NCBI GenBank assembly: GCA_000697335.1
Contig: JNEM01008434.1
Span: 1-50,153, forward strand
DNA: 50,153 bases
From: Conidiobolus incongruus B7586
Lineage: Eukaryota; Entomophthoromycota; Entomophthoromycetes; Entomophthorales; Conidiobolaceae
Reading direction: 5' to 3'
The notes under the pieces are model-generated. The model worked only from the letters and a program-made list of their open reading frames with translations. It was not told where the DNA came from and searched no databases. A program made the translations under genes and the position numbers. Shown piece by piece: positions 36,475 to 47,157 of the stretch (the first letter of the stretch is position 1; each line of letters begins with the position of its first letter).

Positions 36475-36805
36475 CAACGGGTCTTCCAACTCGTTCAACT
36501 TTCACAATTCGAATCGCTCATCATCCCGATATAGATCCACCTGCAACGTGATCAACAAATACCCCCGACCATCGGAATCAATCATTCCATCCGACGTGTT
36601 ACCCGAAGGCTAGGAAGACGCGTCAATCCAACTATTAATATACCGACTACAGCCCAGTTGCTATGTCGGTCCTCTTTCCAGGGCTCTGCACCACAATATA
36701 GGTTAATTAATAAACTACCACTTTATATTATTTAACAAGCGCCGCTGAGGTAGACGATTATTAACCTAATTTTATTAAGCACCTGACTTGCCCGCCTGTA
36801 TCAAT
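36475..36805 (-). pseudogene. GC-rich coding relic of unknown family
   Basis: A ~330-base island whose GC matches that of genes lies in near-pure AT DNA. On the minus strand, frame and composition are coding-like. An unbroken run of about 30 codons (36502-36600) includes SDGMIDSDGRGYLLITLQVD and LYRDDERFEL, and the same frame continues upstream with YINSWIDASS and ALERGPT, interrupted by about three breaks. A plausible 50-nt intron with GT and AG ends separates a further upstream piece. I do not recognise the protein. A structured RNA was considered, because the minus strand ends in seven Ts near 36405, but no conserved RNA motif was found. Most likely a dead gene. Confidence 0.45.
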
Positions 36806-37348
36806 ATAATTAAATAATTTAAAAAGCATCTACCTTTATTCAAGAATTATAAATAATATATCAAATTTCTGAATATAGTTAAACAAATTCTAGGGAATAA
36901 TAATAAATTAAAATAAAATAATAAAAAAATTTTAATATTTATTAACAATCATAATTTAAATATTTAATTTAAAATTAAAAATTAATTAAATTTTTATAAT
37001 TTTAATTAGATTAATTTATATTGTATTCTTTAAAAAAATAAAAAAAAATAATATAAATACTTATAATAATTTAACTCAATTATATTTCAAAAATATTCTA
37101 TTAAATAATTTATATAGTTTATAAAAACCTCAATTTAATAAGAATTATGGTATTTTAAAATTCAAAACTAAAAAATTCGCATTTGTTATTATCATCAAAT
37201 TTAAAAATATTAAAATAAATATGCTAATATGCAAAAAATAATATTTTATTCTCCTATTGTATATTTTTTTTAATTTTTTTTCTTTTTAATTTTTTTTTCT
37301 TAGGAGATAAAAAGAGTAATAATTAACAAAGAAAAGGAAGTAAACGCA

Positions 37349-39177
37349 TTAGGTTTGAAGTTTCTTGGTGGGAGGTAACTCCAAGTCAGATTGGGAGAAC
37401 GAGAGAGTTTCGTTGACGTTATTGTCGCCGCTGGGGGAGAGGTCTCGTTTAACCGCTGTGGAATCGAAATTCTCCTCCTCTTCCTCCAGAGGTGGGATGC
37501 CTAAATAAAAAGATGAATGATAGTTAATATGCTAAACATTATGAAGATAGTGGGGAATATGCTAGTGCTGTAAACCCGAGAATAAAATTTGGCAAGATGC
37601 ATGTGAGTACCTGATTCGTCTAAGTCGGGTTGGATGATATGACAAAAATCATTCCAACCATAGATTTTAATGGCTTTAAGTTCTTCAATATAAGCTTCGT
37701 CCCATTCTTCACCTGACTTTGAAACGAATTTGGGCTTCAAATCGGAGTTGGATTCCCAAATTTCTCCAAGGGACTTATTCGTTGGAATTTTCTTGCAGTC
37801 TTCAGGTTTTGGATTGCTTAACTTTAATAACGATTGATCTCTCATCGATTGCAAACCGAAATGAATTGGAATGATAGGCTCTAGAACCTTCTTCAAGTCG
37901 GGACTTTTAATATCTAATGGAACGGGATACACAAGGAAATGATGAGGCTGAGGAGTTAAGGTGGGTTCAACACTGTCCAAACTGATATAAGGAAAATAGG
38001 ACCAAACCTGAGATAATTTGTTGAAATGTTGAGAAATGGTTTTAGGAATGTATTCATCTTGAACAGTAGGTGAAGGAAGAGGCATAGCATTGGAAAATTC
38101 ACGATTGTAAAGGTATCTATAAAAATGTACGAATACTTTTCCGGTACAAAATGCATCGTATCCTGCATTGTGATAAGAGTTGGAATTAAGTAGTGAGGCT
38201 TCATCAGGGAATTTGGGATCAACAACAATTGGAGATGGATCAAAGGAAAATGGCTGAGATTTGATACCTTGCATAAGTGTGCTCAAACTTAGAGAATTGT
38301 TAAAAAACTTGGATATTATAGGGTGTTGCGATGCCAAGTATCTTGTATCAATCACAGAAGGAAAAATTTGATTAACTACTTGTTTCCATTCTTCAATAGT
38401 TTCAGGAAGAGCGCCATAAAAGTGGTGGAGTAAAAAGGATAAATCTAATTGCATGTGGTGTCCGATAATAGGGATGCTGTGGTCCTTAATGATCTGCATC
38501 AATGAGTAAATATCCAAAGACATCGATTGTTCAATAGGTTGGCGAACAATTTGGATACCATTAGGAATTTCAAAATACTTAACAGCATCATTAAAGATTT
38601 CTTGAGCTATTTTAAGACATAATTTAGAAGTGTACTTGTTTCCTGCTTTGATATTCATCTTGTCAGCTTGTGTTGGATCTGAACTCCAAGACTCTAAAAT
38701 AGCGATCAAGTTTTTTCTAAAATCTGGATTGTAAATATCTAGTTCATGCGTTATTTCTTCCAAAGGATCTTTTTTAATTACGACAGGTTCCGATGGGAAA
38801 GCATTAAAATCTATTCCCTTTTCTATCCATTCATCGAAACTGAGGCCATTTTTCCTGAGGAAAGACACAGCGTCAGAATTTAAATAGAAACTTCTTTCCT
38901 TTGGGAAGAGCATAATATTAAAAGGTCGAGCAGTTAATCGTGTACTTTCAGGGTCTTGAATAAAAGGGCACAACCCTAATTGAATAGGAAGAAAATTTTC
39001 TGCAGCTTCTTTTTGCTCTAAATAGCGTTCTTGTAAACTTTGGAGATAGTGTGGTTTTTGATTTCCACTCAAGGAAACTCCAGTCATTTCAAGGTCTATA
39101 GCTATAAATGAAGCAGATTTTAAACTGTTAGCAATAAATTGATATTGCGAAAGAAAATTGCTATTATTGATGTCCAT
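37349..39177 (-). CDS. PARN: PARN-type poly(A)-specific 3'-exoribonuclease
   Basis: Exon 1 is 37611-39177 and exon 2 is 37349-37500, giving 572 residues (human PARN 639). The DEDDh nuclease removes poly(A) tails and trims small RNAs. Visible catalytic residues are Asp28 and Glu30 in FIAIDLEMTG, Asp245 in GHHMQLDLSFLLHHF, and His336/Asp341 in YHNAGYDAF. FLPIQLGLCPF and FLRKNGLSFDEW are also family-like. An R3H-like insert may lie around residues 130-215. The start is set at 39177 because MDINNSNF matches the family N-terminus. The frame is open further upstream, but no in-frame ATG exists there before the stop. Exon 2 supplies an acidic stretch, a Ser-rich part and LPPTKKLQT. The single 110-nt intron is longer than all others in the window and is itself open in frame (see separate entry). 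Confidence 0.92.
37501..37610 (-). other. In-frame-open terminal intron of PARN; retention would add a hydrophobic tail
   Basis: The intron has a GTACTC donor and a TTTATTTAG acceptor and lies in phase 1. Unspliced, it reads on from PDLDESG for about 35 residues, including a ~20-residue hydrophobic stretch (SIFPTIFIMFSILTIIHLFI), and stops at the TAG that is also the acceptor. The retained form would be a 558-residue protein with a C-terminal membrane segment instead of the 572-residue soluble form. T-rich polypyrimidine tracts naturally translate into F/I/L, so the hydrophobicity alone is weak evidence. Confidence 0.6.
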
Positions 39178-39303
39178 TATGGGTATGGAATGATACGAGT
39201 TATTGAGTAATTGATTAAATTTAAGTTTAAGACTTCTTTGGTTATTAAAAGGTTTAATTAATAGTTGAGAGAGGAAATTAGAGAAAGAGTAAGAACGAAT
39301 CAA

Positions 39304-41726
39304 GCTTAGCTGAGCTTTGATATAGTCTAGAAAATATATGTTTGAGTTAAATTAATAAAGAAAGGCACACTTTAATTACTCATAAAATATCTGGTCGATA
39401 TTTAACTGTTTAATTAACAACTATCAATTACAAGAAGCCAAGTTCATTTTGAATAAATATTTATGATTATAACTGTTCGAATATTTTAATGGGATTGAAC
39501 ATAAAAAATATTGGACCTTTCATTGAAATTTAAAAACCGTATGACCAATGAGGTTTATTTATTCGAAGGCTAAATATATTCTTTGTACAGTGAAATTTTT
39601 TTACTGGTTTCGGAAATTGATTCAATGTTCTAACAACTTCAATAATAATATACAAGTTTGTTGAATATAATATTTATTTAATATTAATAACTTATAATCA
39701 GTCAATATCATTTGTCTCTTATCGTTTGAATAATTTTAGAATAATTTATACCCTGTTTTACATTACAAAATTTTATCCAATTCAGTAAAATTTGTATTTG
39801 AAAAGCTCTATAAGAAAATTTTATTAATTTGAAAAGATTTAGATATAAGAATAAATATTGATATTATCAAATGTATTAATAAAATAAGTATTATACAACA
39901 TAACATAATTGATCAAAGTAAATTCTTTAAAAAATTATCAGTATTAAAATTTGTTGAGCGACAGGATATTATGAATAAATATAAGGCATGCAATTATATA
40001 AATTTAATATTATCATAGTGAATAGAATATTAAGTTTATAACAGATAATGCTCCAATTTCAAAATATTTTGAAATAATCTTAAAGTTAAACTGAATACAC
40101 TCTTTGAAGTTGTAATAATATCATAAACCTAAAATTTGACAAACTTTAACTAATAAACCATTGAGTGTAGTGGTTGAATATATTGTTAATAAATAGATTA
40201 TTTAATATATAATATCAATCAAGTTATTTCTATTTTTCATATTATATCAGTTTTTTAGTCAAAATATTTTTTAATAATGTTATCGAACATTACATTATAA
40301 TAATCATAAATAACCTTGAATCTTTGAATATATAGACTTGAACTTATAATCAAGTAATAGTTTTAACAATTCAATCATATAATTGCTATAATTCCAATTG
40401 AATTAATAAAGTACTAATATTATTAACATTGAATTTCATTCTGTCTTTATGATGAATTTTTAATTGGAAAAATTTCAATCTTAATATTTTATATCTCAAC
40501 TGTCATCATATAAATAATTATTTTCCCTATATACCAACTAATAAACTTTAAAACTTTACAAATAAAATAACTTTTGTATATTATTTTAACATATATTAAT
40601 TGAATTTAAAAATTATTTAATTTTAATATAAAATTGTTGGAAAAAATTTATATAAAATATAAAATAATACTAATGAAATACAAGTACTGTTAGGCATCTT
40701 AAATACTATTATCATATTAGAATAATAAACAATCTATCTTGAAAGTTATATATATTAATATTACATCAATGTTTATCAAATATTTCATTTTTCAACATAG
40801 AGAGTTCTGGCCAATCAAATAATTAGTTAAGTTTGCAAACAATTAAAAAGAATATTTTAAAATTTTTTTTAATTAATCTATATTATGATATAAAAAATTG
40901 TCATTAATAATATATTGATTAAATTCAATAAATTTTTAATTAGAATAATATCATTATTTCATAAATAATAATGATATTATAGTATACTCTAACATGTTTT
41001 AAAAATGGCAGGCTTTAATTAATTCTGACAAATCTTCAGTGTTCATTTCAATATGGTCATTTGTAAATATTCATTATAGATTTATTAATAAAGTCGAATT
41101 TTGGATTTTCATTTATTTTTAATCCATTGATTCTTTTTTTCAAATTAAATTTTTAATTTCTAGTATATTTAATCCTGCTCTTTTGAAATAATTGTCCATT
41201 TTTTCAAATGATTTATAGTGGTAAAAATGGTGAAAATATTAGAAATAATAAAACGTATTGGATTTTGTTTGATTTATATATAAAAGATTTTAACACTTAT
41301 ATCAATTAATTAATATATTCCGCAGATTACATATGATAAATACAGCCAAGAAAACAATAATGGATATGGGTAGAATTCTTTGAGTTGTTCTTTTCATCGA
41401 ATGTTTTAAAGTGTAATGAAAATGGGAATTAAATTAAATTTAACTCTTTTTGAAAGAAATGAAATCGCATTTAATTGGCTAGAGTGTGATAGTATCTCGA
41501 AAAATGTTATAATATTATCCTTATTGCTAAATTTAGAAATTTATATTAATTGTGAATTTTCGTTAAAAATTTGAAAATTTATTCAGTCATATTAAGTCAA
41601 TAAATATGCTATGATTTAATAATAAAAAAGTGATTTGATATTGGGTTTATTACAAAATTAGCATCATGTTAGTGTTATAATATTAGGTGATATTCCAATT
41701 TATGAATATATGCTAAAAAATTGTAC
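39304..41726. other. AT-rich desert upstream of PARN and downstream of DHCR7
   Basis: About 2.4 kb with no frame of note and no RNA gene or transposon recognised. The left ~100 bases are the PARN upstream region, and the right ~300 bases lie beyond the DHCR7 stop. Confidence 0.65.
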
Positions 41727-43169
41727 TTAGTAAACATAGGGAATGACCTTGTAGGGGACAAGTTTACAATATTGTTCCCAGTATTCACCATATTTACCAT
41801 GGCAACGCTTACTGTCACGTTCAACACGGTGACCCAATAAGCAAGTCATCCAGAAGATATAGAAGTAGGGGAGAATGTGATCAAAACCACATGTCATGCA
41901 CATAGCTAAACTTAACATCAAATCTCCCAAATAGTTAAAGTGGCGGGAAATTCCCCAGTATCCACTGGTGAGTAAAACGCTGGTGTGCTTCTTACCATCG
42001 CTGGTAACGTAGCTGGCACGAATGATACGAGCAGGCTTACCCCAGATTAAGCACTTACCATCGTGCTTACGGACGAGATCCTTTTGGTTGTTGACGGTAC
42101 GGAAAATATAGTAACCGGTCAAACCAAGAGCAGCGACGAATAAAAAGTAGGGAGTGGACATATCAATGGGGTTACGGACAAGATAGTGAGATTGAAGAGT
42201 ATACATGTAAGGTAAGAGGACACAGTCACCCCAAGCCAAGTAGAAACCGAAGTGATCGTGAGCAATATCAATAGTTCTTAAGTACCAATCTTCATTCCAG
42301 AAATAGTCAACAACGTAGAAAGCGTGGAGGATATTCAAAAGGATCATGGAATTGGTAACGTAGCCTAACTTGTTGTATTGGGCAGCAGCGAAAGATAAAT
42401 CAATCAAAGTCCAAGCGACGATACCAGGGCGACCATTGAAGAATAACTTAAAATCGAACCATTCACCAATACGAGGGTTGAATTCAATACCCATGAATAA
42501 ATCGTACAAGCGAGAACCAGAAAATTTACGGTCACCAGGATGAGAGGGGAAGTAGTGAGCCTTGAAGTAAGAGAAGAAAGTCATAAAGTAACCCAAGACA
42601 TTAGCAGCAACCAAGATACCACCCCAGTTGTCATGAACGATAGATAAAGGGATGATAGGGATGAAATAACCAAAGATAACGTATAAAATATGAGTAATGA
42701 CCCAGCATTGGAAACCGTTGACGTTGTATTTGAGAAGATGACCAGCAGGAGTGAGTTGACCAGTACCAATGGGACCAGGAACAACCATATATAAGAAGGC
42801 TTGCAAACTTACCCAGGTGAAGTAAATAACAAAACCATAGTAGGTGGGTGTGGGGAGGAGATCATATAACCAACCGAAAAAGTTGGACCAGGTGAAAGGT
42901 ACAGACAATAAAACATTCATGGGAGCAGCAAGAGAGCATTTGTAGGAGTTACAGGCAGCCCAGAAATAGATAATAGCAATAGGGCAGATCACGAACAAGG
43001 AAGCACATGCTAAGATAGTAGGATATCCAATATCTAAACGAATTTCAGATGCAGATTAGCATATGTTGATGAAAAGATCAAATATAAATTTACCTCTGTC
43101 GCGACCCCAAGTCTTTCCTGATTGATGTATGTCTTTTAATAATTTTTTCGCTGATATATCTGCAACCAT
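41727..43169 (-). CDS. DHCR7: 7-dehydrocholesterol reductase (sterol delta-7 reductase)
   Basis: Exon 1 is 43094-43169 and exon 2 is 41727-43033, with a 60-nt GT-AG intron, giving 460 residues (human DHCR7 475). The ER enzyme reduces the delta-7 double bond of sterols with NADPH. It belongs to the ERG4/ERG24 fold with about nine membrane helices. Signatures closer to DHCR7 than to Erg24 or Erg4 are MGIEFNPRIGEWFDFKLFF, GRPGIVAWTLIDLSFAA, WYLRTIDIAHDHFGFYLAWG, GYYIFRTVNNQKDL, SGYWGISRHFNYLGDLM and the C-terminal HRVERDSKRCHGKYGEYWEQY. Its coding sequence is GC-richer and more codon-biased than its neighbours, suggesting high expression. Exon 1 encodes a short basic N-terminus. The start ATG at 43169 is the only one that keeps the first helix whole. 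Confidence 0.94.
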
Positions 43170-46100
43170 GATTAATTTAAAATCAATTAAACAATGAAGT
43201 ATTCAACGCCTTAATGGTCATTTTAATACTCTTCTCAAATATCAAATTTGGAATAATTAAATTAGATCAGAATGAATTAGGAATGATAAATGTTAATATT
43301 ATAGTTATGATTGGGTAATCTATCTTCACAAAGTGTAAAATACTCATACCATACAATCCACACTATAATTTTCATCCTCAAAAATCGAATTTTCTTCAGT
43401 TAATCTTCAATAAATATAAGGATTAAACCAATTTATAAGATCAATCCTAACAAAATAGACCTTATGATTTAAAGTCAAAATTGATCCGAATATATATAAA
43501 AATATAATAGAAAATGATTATATCAATAAAAAGCTAATCAGAGATCGATATTTTTGTTTAAACTATTGAATGGGTCTAAAACTTACTCATACTAAACTAA
43601 ACTTGAAATATTTTTTCAAAAATAGGTCACTATTTTCTCGTACTAAAATTTGTGATCCTTTTTCAATATTTTTCCCTTGATATTTCTTGATTTAGTATCA
43701 ATTTTAATAAATTTATATTAGTCATATTTCTATACAAAGTATAATAATTTTAAATTTTGAAAAAATATAAACTTGAAACTATTCATACTTATATAATCTC
43801 TATTTTTTATATATAATTTTTTAATATATATCTGATATATATTTGAATTTAAATGAAAATTATGACAATTGATAAGAATTAAGTAAATTTAAAATAAGTT
43901 CATCAATTTCAGAATCGACTAAATTATGTTTTTAATTGGTTATAATACATTTAATGCCTTAATTTTATTTCGTCATCCATTATCTACCATTTCCTACCTA
44001 ATAAGGAAAGTATAGGATAATCTTGAATTTCAATTTATTTAAACTAAGTTAATCTGAGAATTTTGTCTAATGATTTGATATTTATTATAGAATTATTAGA
44101 TAAAAATTACTTAATTAGTTTCAAGAGTCTATTTAGGTTTATTTACTGTTATTAAAATGGTCAATTATTTTTGTTATAGTGTTATTAAGTTGATTATTTT
44201 TATTTAATACTTTTAATATATTAATTCAATAAAAATATATACTAATTGCTAGATTATTACGATCTATTTAATAAAATCTTAATGTTCATTAGTATGGAAT
44301 ATACTTAAGCCTCATTATAATAATTATTCATTAAAATTATTATCTCGATACTTGAATAGTGTCAAATGATTTTCAAATTTTGATAATATTTTTTTCGATT
44401 TATTGAAAGTTTTGATATCACTAGTTATCAAATATAAAGCTAATAGAACTATAATATATATATATATATTTACTGATTTAAATAACTGGAATATTAATCG
44501 TTTACAATATTTATTTAATAGATTTTTTTACATATTTTAATATATTATATAACAAAAAATTCGATTGAAAATATACCATTAGAATACAATCAAATTTTAA
44601 TTTAGGATGGATTTATTGTTTAAATTGAATTGATTTGATATTACGAAAGACTTATTAAATTTTATTTTCAAATACTATTGCTTTTAAAATTAATTACTTG
44701 ATTTAATGTTTCAGAATATGTTCTTATTAGAGTTAGAAAAATGCTTAATTTATAATAAAACAGTTTTTACCTTTTAGCCAAATAGTCTCCAAAATCATCA
44801 CTATATCTTTAAATTTATAAATATATACTAGTTATATATTATTTATAGTGTATAATGAAATTCTCAAAATAGTAATAATTATTAGCTTTTTATAAATAAT
44901 ATTATGTTGCCATCAATTTTTTATAGATTCTAAATGTTATACTATATCATATTTTATTTAAATATAAATTCATTTTGATAATCTATTTATCTTTTCAAAA
45001 TCAAAAAAATATATTTATGTATTTAAACATATTTTTTAGCTTGATATGTTAAGTTCACACTCTTCATATTAGCATTTAACTATTGATTATTAAATAGTTT
45101 ACTTATAAATATTTCATAAAACCAACTTTATCAATATTGTATTATTGATAAAATATAGTTTGATATTAATTCATGTTATAAATCGCAATAATGTGTACAT
45201 AACTTATAATTAGTATATCTTTTTAATTCGAAATATCCAATTTGAAGATTAATCGTATAATATGACATATTAATATCATTTGAGGCATTTTTATACTATA
45301 TTTAAAGAATATAGTATATAATCAACTTTGTATTTTTTTTTAAATTTGATAATTAAAGTTTGTGTTGGCTTTTGATTGAAATATCATTTATTATATTTAA
45401 TTTTCTGTATCATTATATATATATATATTTGAACATCATTGTAATATTATAAAAAATTGTTATTATTTTTGCTTACTATTATGTAAAAAAATTTCAAGAT
45501 AATAAATTACATTAACAGATTTAGTAGTTTAAATATAAATATTTTGTATTATATAGCTGAATATGGAATCAGTTTTAAACCATTGAGAAAATTTGGTATA
45601 TATTTTTAGTAAGTATATATTATATAATATTCATATTTTAGCTTTTTTTTCAAATTAAAAACCAATAAAATTACAAATTATTACATATTTATCAATTACA
45701 AAAATTAACAATTTAAAATTTTAATAAAAATTTTGAGAATAATTTGAAACAAATGATAGAAGCAAAATAGTGCATAAAAATTATTTGTTGAAATATTTTG
45801 TATTGTAATTTTTTAAAAGAATTAAGCAATAAAACAACAATATATCATAGGTGTAATTTATTTTAAACGATGGTTATTTATAATAAAAGTTATTTAAAGA
45901 GAATATATATATATATTATTTTAAATGTGTTTAATAATATCACTATTATAATCTAAATTCATAGTTAAATAGTATTTAGGCAATTATCAATCTCACAGGA
46001 ATCATAAATTACAATGAATAATAAAAAGTATAGAATTTAATAGAAATAATACTATTAAATACTTGATTAAGCTAATGTAAAATTATGAATTAAACTTTAA

Positions 46101-46653
46101 ATCTATATTTTGAAATTCGAAACTAATAATTACGTTTAGATAATATTAAATGATTATGGTTTTAATTGATGGTTGATATTAACTATTTTGAATATAAGTT
46201 TTCTCAATTATCACTAAACTAAAATAAATTGATATATATATATATGATTTATATATTAATATTTAAGTATATTCTTATAATAATAATATAATATTCAATT
46301 TCTAAATACATTTGATTAAATATTCTTTTATTATCAATGATAATACACTATTTATATAAAAATTAAAATTATGACAATTTTAAAATTTTTATTTAAATTT
46401 TAATAAAGGTTTCAAATATTGCGGAAATTAAAAGAAATATTAAAAAAATTATATAATGAAAAAAAAATGAAATATGATGATGGTATGATAAATGATTGTA
46501 TATAAAATCTATTTAGTTTAGTAGAATTCGGATTAGAAATTAGGCGATATATATTAGAGGAAGGAAGGAAAGAATATTAGTTGGAATTATATGTGAAAAG
46601 CGTCATCTATTGAATATGATGGTATATGACTAGAATTGATTATACTTTACAAT
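43170..46653. other. AT-rich desert upstream of DHCR7
   Basis: About 3.5 kb with several TA runs (44454-44469 and near 45415, 45906, 46232). No frame, RNA gene or mobile element was recognised. The first few hundred bases are the DHCR7 promoter. A purine-rich GGAAGGAAGG motif sits at about 46558-46570 near the end of the orphan gene, and a similar motif lies at about 31569-31579. Confidence 0.6.
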
Positions 46654-47157
46654 TTATCGAGCCAGCTCTGGGGTTAAACTTAGTTTCATTGTAAAGTTGA
46701 CAATTTCTGGGTCTGCAGATTCGAATCCATTCATAATCATTCTATCAAAACTTGTAATAGAAAACATTTTACTTTGTTTTTGCCCTATACTTTTAGTTTG
46801 ATCAGACTTAGTGGTTTGGGACTCGCTAACTGGAGGTTTTAACTCTTTAGGTGTTGATAAAGGCTCTATACAAATCGGCTCTAAGGGTGTTAGATCATCA
46901 ATTTGAGGAGCTTGAGATGATTTTTGACTTGCACTGCTATTTGAGCCATGTGAGGCTAAAGAATGAGTTGATGAACTGAATTTATCCGACAGATCATCTT
47001 CACCTTCATCTCCCTTTCCCTTGGTGAATTTTTTCCACGCCTTCTTCCATTTAGACTTTGTGATTTTTGGCAATAGCCTACCATTGATTGATTCCAAGCT
47101 AATTAAACTGGAAGATGAAGAAGTAGTGAGAGAGTAAATTCCGCTTTTAGTCAACAT
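46654..47157 (-). CDS. Orphan Ser/Lys-rich protein of unknown function
   Basis: A single exon of 167 residues, ATG at 47157 and TAA at 46654. The sequence is GC-richer than its surroundings and has even codon use, so it is very likely a real gene. No domain is recognised. Residues 1-25 are Ser-rich (SLTTSSSSSLISLES). Residues 33-50 are strongly basic with paired tryptophans (SKWKKAWKKFTKGKG), then comes an acidic patch (DEGEDDL). The middle is a Ser/Gln/Pro-rich, probably disordered stretch. The last 35 residues (SITSFDRMIMNGFESADPE and on) are the best candidate for a folded or binding helix. The basic-aromatic patch could contact membrane lipid or nucleic acid. The upstream 250 bases (47160-47450) are purine-rich on the plus strand and include CCCCT on the coding strand, a stress-element-like motif. 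Function unknown. Confidence 0.75.
   Translation of the reverse strand: MLTKSGIYSLTTSSSSSLISLESINGRLLPKITKSKWKKAWKKFTKGKGDEGEDDLSDKFSSSTHSLASHGSNSSASQKSSQAPQIDDLTPLEPICIEPLSTPKELKPPVSESQTTKSDQTKSIGQKQSKMFSITSFDRMIMNGFESADPEIVNFTMKLSLTPELAR

Larger units (their letters stand above)
33041..37348. other. AT-rich desert between the kinase and PARN genes
   Basis: About 4.3 kb. It contains a TA run directly after the kinase stop (33050-33068), an ATT run at 33170-33192, a TTATA pentanucleotide array at 33483-33510, and long poly-T/poly-A blocks. The only coding-like content is the GC-rich relic at 36475-36805, listed separately. A run of six Cs followed by seven Ts lies at about 36313-36325. No RNA gene was recognised. 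Confidence 0.65.

Noticed and set aside
36405-36805. Structured Pol III RNA (RNase P, MRP, SRP, U3, telomerase RNA)
   Set aside because: GC island and terminal T run are suggestive, but I could not find conserved RNase P/MRP core motifs, the SRP helix-8 motif, U3 boxes in the right order or a convincing telomere template, while a coding frame is visible.
37501-37610. PARN ending with the hydrophobic tail as the main product
   Set aside because: A good donor and acceptor in matching phase join to a GC-rich exon (37349-37500) with a family-like acidic/basic tail, so the spliced form is taken as the main product.
39175-39303. PARN start at 39303 giving a longer protein
   Set aside because: The codon there is TTG, not ATG, and the family N-terminus begins at the ATG at 39177. 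Kept only as a speculative non-AUG extension.
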